Shown here one piece after another: positions 5,889 to 11,228 of a DNA stretch of 11,228 nt. Under the pieces are notes generated by a model, which saw only the letters and a program-made list of their open reading frames with translations, made no database searches and was not told the DNA's origin. The first letter of the stretch is position 1. Each line of letters begins with the position of its first letter. Origin of the DNA: Spirogloea muscicola (Eukaryota > Streptophyta > Zygnematophyceae > Spirogloeales > Spirogloeaceae); the NCBI GenBank assembly GCA_009602725.1, contig WELB01000169.1, positions 279,385 through 290,612 on the forward strand, given 5' to 3'. A program made the translations under genes and the position numbers.

Positions 5889-8613
5889 ATGGCGTCCAAG
5901 CGTGTGAGGCTCAGCAGCGGCTCACCATCGCAATCGCCCAAGTGCAGTAAGGGCAGCGTCATGGCCGCCGCCGTCACCGGCCGGGCCGAGCTGGTGGGGC
6001 AGGCAGCGGCAGTGCCTACTGCCGCCTCCGAAGAGGTGCCTTCGCCAAGCGAGGCTGATGGGGGAGCAGTGGACACCGTTGGTGGACTCACGACGGAGCA
6101 GCGCGTGCGGATGACGATGAGCCGCGCAGCGGCACTCGCACGTAAGAACATGCGGCTGACTGAGGAGCGCGTCGCGGCATCCCGAGGTGCGCAGCCCCCC
6201 TCCCTCCCTCCCTCCCTCCCTCCTCCCTTGCCTCCTCAAGAGCTGCAGCTGCTCTTCAATGGGCAACGGCCGATTACTGTAACCCTAACCCTAAACCCTT
6301 ATCCAAATCTGAGCCCTCAATCCTTAACTCAGATTGCTAATTCCTAAACCCTAAGCCGTAACCCTAAATGCCTATATCTGTCTGTGGCACACACTGCAGC
6401 TCGCTGTGAACCGTACCCCCGCCTCGCCGAGCTGCTGGTGGAGTCGAGCTGGCTGGACGCGGTCGGCAGCGAGCTGCACAAGCCGTACGCCGAGCAGTTG
6501 TGCCAGTTCGTGCGCCGCGAGGGCGCGTCCCGCACGCCCGTCTACCCGCCACCTGCTGCCATCTTCGCCGCCCACAACTCAACGCCCTTTGACGCCGTTC
6601 GTGTCATCATTATTGGACAGGTGAGTGAACGAACGGAACTTGGTGTAAACCTTAGGGCCAATGTTGATCACAATGTCAATCTGAATTCCACACACTCCAT
6701 GTCGCGTTCATGAGATTAGAGCACAGACTTGCAAAATACTTTCCTAGGAGCTCAATTGCCCAACTAAACTGCTGCATCCAATGGTTTGTATGAATGTCAC
6801 GTTAAGCGCTTAGGGTGCCTAAGCAAATGTGGATTATGGAATAAGCGTCAGATTAACGGTGTGTAATCTGCCACTGTTGGCATTGATCTTTGCAGCCCTC
6901 TCACTTGCATATGCTGCAGGACCCATATCACCGTGCTGGCCAGGCAATGGGCCTGAGCTTCTCAGTGCCTGTGGGCGTCCGGCCCCCTTCATCGCTAGCC
7001 AATATCTTTGCTGAGGTGGCCTCGGACGTCGGCTGCACTGTGCCGCAGCACGGAGACCTCACAAAGTGGACAGCACAGGTACCTAGCTTTGACTTATCTC
7101 GAGCCTATTCCGTCCACAACATGCGACGCTTACAGCCAGTCCGGTGCACCAAAAGGCAATGCTCGCTGCTTGTGAGCAGCACAACATGGCAAGAAGATAG
7201 CTGGTTGACAGACTCCTCGCCCTATAAGCATTGAAGTGTCCTTCTGCTTCAAGCCCCTGGCCAGCACGTTCATCCTAGGCCTGACATCAAAGTCAATCAA
7301 GGCATCTCTTAAGGCTGCGTAACTAGATAGACACCACCATGAGCAGCATCTGACCATGAGCTTGATTCCAGGTGACATTGTTGTCTGTGAAGTCTGCAAG
7401 TCCGAAAGTCTGCAAGTTTACGACTAACTCTGATTTTATGTTTCTGCTTCTATGCAATTGTCTAGGGCGTGCTGCTACTCAATGCCTGCCTGACAGGTAC
7501 CCAACACTTTAATCACCGCCTTAGGACAGGCTTTGCTTCGCCGCTCGCCAACCCCTTCCCTCCCCCTCTTCCAATGGGCAGACGGTGCTGATCGTGCTGT
7601 GAACATGCCTGTCACCGTGACCGTGCGGCGGTTGCGGCGTGCAGTGCGCGAGAGGCAGGCCAACTCGCACGCCAAACGTGGGTGGGAGCCGTTCACGGAC
7701 GAGGCCATCCGGCAGCTCTCGGCGCGCCGCGATGGCCTCGTCTTCCTGCTCTGGGGCAACGCTGCGCAAGACAAGGCTAGGTAGGGCGAGCTTGCGGGCA
7801 AGTCCCTGACCTAAACCTCACACCCTAAACCCTAAACCCTGATTCTTAACCGTGAACCCTCAACATTGACTTCCGCTTGTTGAGAAGTCCAGATCTTGTT
7901 TCGGTGGTAATTACATGGACAACCCTGCTTGGCAACTTCTCGAGTTGCAGGCTTTGCTTAACAACAAGCGGTCAGTACTAGCACGTGGGTCAGCACCAGT
8001 TTGAACGAAATCCGGCAAGAGCCATTAATTGAACAACTTATTGCTTTTAGCCTAGGGTATAAGGTTAAAATATATTTAGAGGCCAACCTGTCAGGGGAAG
8101 GGTTAACATAGTCATGGTTATATATGTATATTTTTCATATACGTGCAATTTGCCAGCCGATGAAACGGCTGGTGGCACTTCTGCGGCGGCGCTTCTTGGT
8201 GTGCGGCTGTAGGCTATAGACACCAAGCGGCACCACCCGCTGAAGGCGGCACACCCATCGGGTTTCTCTGCGCACAAGGGCTTCTTTGGCTGCAAGTCTG
8301 CTCTCAAACCTTGACCTCATCTTTTGCGGATGATGTCGACTATTGTTGAAACCCGATACTGACAACCTGTATCTCAACACCTGTCCAGGATGATTGTACT
8401 GCGATGTCCTTTGACACTCGCTGCCAGCAACTGTGCGCCATTCTTTGTGCACAATTGTTCTGCTGTCTGTACCTCTTTGGCTCCTGCTCGCCTTTGGCCA
8501 GCCTGCATAGCTTAGCAGTCTAATGTCTGCTTTGACTCCCATGCAGGCATTTCTCGAAGACCAATGAGCTGCTGGAGGCTGCTGGGCAGCTGCCCATTGA
8601 CTGGCAATTGTAG
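5889..8613 (+). CDS. UNG: Uracil-DNA glycosylase, seven exons
   Basis: This enzyme removes uracil from DNA and starts base excision repair. Exons are 5889-6186, 6400-6620, 6920-7078, 7466-7496, 7645-7775, 8213-8295 and 8547-8613. They sum to 990 nt, 329 residues plus TAG, with no broken frame. Residues 68-92 ([20 protein letters not shown] and on) resemble the RPA-binding helix of human UNG2. The catalytic loop GQDPYH has Asp174 as the water-activating residue, and the exon 2/3 junction falls between Q and D. GLSFSV (uracil-stacking Phe), [19 protein letters not shown] (uracil-binding Asn), [15 protein letters not shown] and [10 protein letters not shown] follow. The catalytic His is in [16 protein letters not shown] and the end is [20 protein letters not shown]. 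All introns are GT-AG except intron 5. KRVRL near the N-terminus may be a nuclear signal. The start could be further upstream. Confidence 0.95.
6279..6369 (+). repeat. Degenerate CCCTAAA tract in UNG intron 1
   Basis: AACCCTAACCCTAAACCC at 6281-6298 is followed by decayed copies, including CCTAAACCCTAAG and AACCCTAAATG, up to 6369. The tract fills the 3' half of the intron just before the CTGCAG acceptor at 6399. The unit matches plant-type telomere DNA (TTTAGGG) mixed with TTAGGG. Confidence 0.8.
7776..8212 (+). other. GC-AG intron 5 of UNG
   Basis: Conserved protein sequence fixes the joins: exon 5 must end at or near AAG (7773-7775) and exon 6 must start GCT ATA GAC (8213). The first intron bases are GCTAGG and the last are CTGTAG, a GC-AG intron of 437 bp. 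The GT at 7781 would give phase 2 and a stop after splicing to this acceptor. AGGCTA occurs at both junctions (7774-7779 and 8211-8216). The intron carries a CCCTAAA tract at 7810-7862. Confidence 0.75.
7810..7862 (+). repeat. Degenerate CCCTAAA tract in UNG intron 5
   Basis: ACCCTAAACCCTAAACCCT at 7822-7840 is flanked by decayed units (CTAAACCTCA, CTTAACCGTGAACCCTCAAC). Orientation relative to the gene is the same as in intron 1. Confidence 0.8.
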
Positions 8614-8676
8614 CGGATATCGGCGGCAATTGTAGCAGATAAAGGCATCGGCGGCGGCGGCGGCAGCGGCAGCAGT
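8603..8676 (+). repeat. 22-bp tandem repeat over the UNG stop codon, then a CGG run
   Basis: GGCAATTGTAGC occurs at 8603-8614 and again at 8625-8636, so the UNG ending (W-Q-L-stop, TAG 8611-8613) is partly duplicated in the 3' untranslated region. A CGG/CGGCAG triplet run follows at about 8649-8676. Confidence 0.7.
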
Positions 8677-9210
8677 GTCTTGCGATTCTATACACATTGC
8701 CAGGAATCTATCACGAGTCAGATTACCAACGCCGCTGATATGATTTTTTCCAGTACAGATCATGTCTGCATGCTGAGGCTGCTTCACAGCAACTCGAAAT
8801 GTGTCCATGCAGTGATGTATATGTCCAGGTCAATATCACTCAAGCTGACAACAATGAGCAAGCGACAGCATTATGCCCGACACAGTGACGGTCCCAAGAC
8901 CTTTGGCGCTGGAACAGCCATCTGAGCTTTTGCTGAAATCACTGACTTTCCCAAATCAGTGGATTCAATAGATGACTTTGATGAACTCCAAAGACACCGA
9001 GCTTGTGATGTACGTAAGTGCAGCTTGGAAGATAGAGGGACAAGCACCACATGCTGCCCACTAGAGGCCGCAGCTCTACGTCCATGTCAATCAGTGAGTA
9101 GGAGGCAGTCATAAGCGCTGCCGCGCTCAGGAGAGGCCTTTGTCTCCAACTACTGGTCCTTGACTCGCTGCTGGATACAACCATGGCCGCTTGGGAGTCC
9201 TTTGCCAGAG
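8677..9210. other. Tail-to-tail intergenic region between UNG and the transferase gene
   Basis: About 530 bp separate the two convergent genes. No open frame here has recognisable motifs. An imperfect hairpin (AATCACTGA...TCAGTGGATT) lies at about 8937-8967, midway between the two stops. The 3' untranslated regions of both transcripts must lie here and may overlap. Confidence 0.5.
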
Positions 9211-11178
9211 CTAGCTGCCGTCGTGGCCTCCATCAGTGGCACCGCAGAGGGCGTCAAACGCAGCGCGGCTGCCATCAGGAACAAGGTCCCGCACTGCAAG
9301 CCACTCGAAAGGGGGCACAGGTCCTGCCCGCACCATGGCCAGTGCCGATGCGGCTGCGAGTGCGGCCTGTGGGAACGTCGCCCGAAGGCTTGACGTCGCG
9401 TCTGCCAGAGGCCCCCTCGCCACACAGACCTGCGTAACAGAAACGCGGTGAACATCGGAGCTCGACAACAGGCGGAGTCGGAGGTGGCAGTGGTGGAAGC
9501 CATGGCCGTAGCACCAGCAAAGCAAACGGCATCCGAAAGCCAAGACGCTGCAATGATAAGCCTCGTATACCCAGTGGCCTGCCGCAGCTTGCGAGAGGTC
9601 GAAGCGCCAGTCCGGGCGCTCCACGCCATCCAGCCGCAGGAGCATGTCGCCGTCGCAGCCGCCGGCGGGCCTGCGAATGGCCGCCTACCACGCATCAGCG
9701 CGCTGGCGCCGATGGCCAGCCGAGCTGCACACATGACTAAGGGCTGCAGCTGAGGGCTTCGGAGTGCACCTAGGCTGGAACTCGCAAAGCCGCAACTCAA
9801 GGCCGAGGCCGACACCGATGGCCTTGGCGTACGCCTCCTTGCAGCTCCACAGCCTGCACTGCCTAATTAGCAGTTAAAAACTTTGGCAGGAATAACTGCA
9901 ACCAAGAATCACAGCAACATGCGGCATACGGCAATGCTCTGATTGGGCTAACTTTATAAAGCACAGTGCAGAATCCGCGGTGCAAGAACAGAAGCAAAAC
10001 TCTGAGGACGTTGACAGTGGTTCTAACACTAACTCATATTACCCTGGCTGAATAACGATACTTAGTGCTCAGCATTAGAACCAGCAACCTTTGTGGGTTC
10101 GCTCTAGCTACACCAACTTGCACCACCATGCAAATGCAGGACGCTGGGTGGCAGCCGCCTCGTCTCAGAAAGGTCACCATGGCGGCGGCAGCCGGCGTCG
10201 GCGCTCGCCTGAGAAGCGCGTCGAGCTGCGCGGCGGGGGCGGAGGCCAGCGCGCCTACGGCCGCCCACTCGGCCCGCGAGAGCTGGCCGCGCAGCGAGCG
10301 GAGGAGCTCAGCCGGAGCCGCGTCGCCTTCGACGTAGCGCGCGGGAATGGCGGCGACGTCCGCGCCCACGAGGCAGGCCGCCTCGGCGGCCAGCACCACG
10401 AGGGCCCCGTCGTGCGAGACGTTGTAGTTGAATGCCGGTGCGGTCATTGGCGGCGGCTCCTGCAGCGGCCGCCTGGAGCTTGAGTTTGAGGAACCTCTGC
10501 ATGTGGGGCGGTATTAATCAGTCTAATCAGTCTGATCACCTAATCAGTCCAATGAAAACCTTTCTCATACTTCGGAGTATAAAAATCATCATCAAAGCCA
10601 GGGTTACCATGTGGGGCGGCATTTGGACCTGATCAGACAATCATCACCACTCTGACACTTCTGAGTATCACCATCGCTATCAAAGCCAGGGTTACTGACG
10701 TGGTGCTTCCAAACTTCAACTGAATAATGGGGGCTGCAGTTGATCCTGATTGATCCAATCACCACTCTCATACTTCTTCATCACCATTGCTATCAAAGCC
10801 AGGGTTACCAACTTGGTGCTTTCAGCCTTCAACTCAGAGTTAGGTGTTTCACAGTGATGGAACCTGGGCTTTGCTTTTCGCATTGGCAGACTAGCAATTG
10901 AGGGTTCGGGGCTTTAGGTTCTGAGACATGGCACAGGCCTCACCAGGTACGGCCGGCCCTCCGGCGTGCGAGCGATGGCCGGAGGCGGCGCGGCGGCCAC
11001 GGCGGCGCAGCGTCGCTGCAGCAGCCGCGACGCGAGCGCCCGCTTGCGGTCCTCCTCGCGCCGGAACCTGCAGTTGGACTTAGGGTTTAGGAGTGGATTA
11101 GGGTTTCCTCAAGGGATTAAGGCGTTTAGGGTCTAGGGCGCGCCACAACCACCGATGGTCGACGCCGCGGCGGCGACG

Positions 11179-11212
<34 letters not shown>

Positions 11213-11228
11213 GGACCTGAGGAGGGCG
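9211..11228 (-). CDS. Sfp/AASDHPPT-type 4'-phosphopantetheinyl transferase, 5' end missing
   Basis: The enzyme moves phosphopantetheine from coenzyme A onto a conserved Ser of acyl- or peptidyl-carrier proteins. Minus-strand exons are 11228-11217 (partial, ending A-L-L-R), 11067-10944, 10459-10178, 9858-9770 and 9670-9211. Splice phases agree at each join. Visible blocks are RFRREEDRKRALASRLLQ with TPEGRPYL (substrate-side lobe), FNYNVSHDG and VGADVAA (Mg-binding Asp), then MCRLWSCKEAYAKAIGVGLG with the W-x-x-K-E-A-Y-x-K signature (second acidic residue) and GLELRL. After that come LLRLDGVERPDWRF and GHWVYEAYH, matching the C-terminal strand of human AASDHPPT. About 317 residues are seen from the second listed exon onward. 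The last 110 residues are Cys/His/Leu-rich at first and may hide another intron (acceptor-like ACGCAG near 9430). The first donor could instead be at 11152. Confidence 0.85.
10515..10808. repeat. Degenerate tandem repeats inside a transferase intron
   Basis: ATCAAAGCCAGGGTTAC is identical at 10591-10607, 10679-10695 and 10792-10808, within longer similar units containing ATCACCACTCT and TACTTCT. Short AATCAGTC units precede them at 10515-10552. The whole block lies in the intron 10460-10943, which explains why this intron is the longest of the gene. Confidence 0.75.
11079..11138 (-). repeat. Degenerate CCCTAAA tract in a transferase intron
   Basis: On the gene's own (minus) strand the tract reads as spaced CCCTAAA, CCCTAA and CCTAAACCCTAA units. 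It ends just before the CTGCAG acceptor at 11068-11073. This is the same arrangement as in UNG intron 1. Confidence 0.75.
11181..11210. repeat. (GGC)10 triplet repeat
   Basis: Ten GGC units on the plus strand read as GCC on the transferase strand. With the preferred donor at 11216 the run is intronic. With the alternative donor at 11152 it would encode a homopolymer, Arg-rich in the frame that joins the next exon, which is less plausible. Confidence 0.85.

Noticed and set aside
7781-7782. GT donor for UNG intron 5
   Set aside because: It leaves phase 2, and joining to the only acceptor compatible with the A-I-D-T-K-R-H-H frame gives an immediate TAG.
8939-9184. 81-codon minus-strand frame between the two genes
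   Set aside because: No motif, no coding-like codon pattern, and it lies where the 3' untranslated region of the transferase is expected.
1-11228. tRNA, rRNA or CRISPR array
   Set aside because: I found no GGTTCGAATCC-like T-arm with a matching acceptor stem, no rRNA blocks, and no regularly spaced identical repeats with unique spacers. The 17-bp repeats at 10591-10808 have unequal spacing and degenerate flanks.

Overview
The window is nuclear DNA from a eukaryote, most likely a microalga or another protist with fairly GC-rich genes. Both recognisable genes are split by spliceosomal introns, there are no bacterial operon features, and degenerate plant-type telomere motifs (CCCTAAA/TTTAGGG) sit inside introns. 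I cannot place it more exactly. One undetermined base (4951) in a homopolymer/CT tract marks a draft assembly.

Layout. Positions 1-4713 are a graveyard of broken retroelement pieces on both strands. They resemble the region downstream of the reverse transcriptase domain in LINE-like (non-LTR) retrotransposon ORFs. Several end in one short conserved peptide (S-D-L-x-L-L-T-R-G-Y-stop), and several of the tails are followed by a GGCTGG/CCAGCC hairpin. One copy is split by about 335 bp of AT-rich mitochondrial DNA, a decayed piece of nad4. Positions 4714-5425 look like a promoter region, with an E2F-type site, a G-box palindrome and a long pyrimidine tract.

Positions 5889-8613 (+) hold a complete seven-exon uracil-DNA glycosylase gene (UNG, 329 residues). 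An eighth, upstream exon is possible at 5426-5537. The exon joins restore every conserved motif in frame, including one GC-AG intron. Positions 8614-9210 are a tail-to-tail intergenic gap. Positions 9211-11228 (-) hold most of an Sfp/AASDHPPT-type 4'-phosphopantetheinyl transferase gene, whose 5' end lies beyond the right edge.

The two genes are convergent and functionally unrelated: UNG starts base excision repair of uracil in DNA, and the transferase activates acyl- or peptidyl-carrier proteins. The unusual parts are the retroelement tails, the mitochondrial insert inside one of them, the GC-AG intron, and a substituted intercalation loop in UNG.
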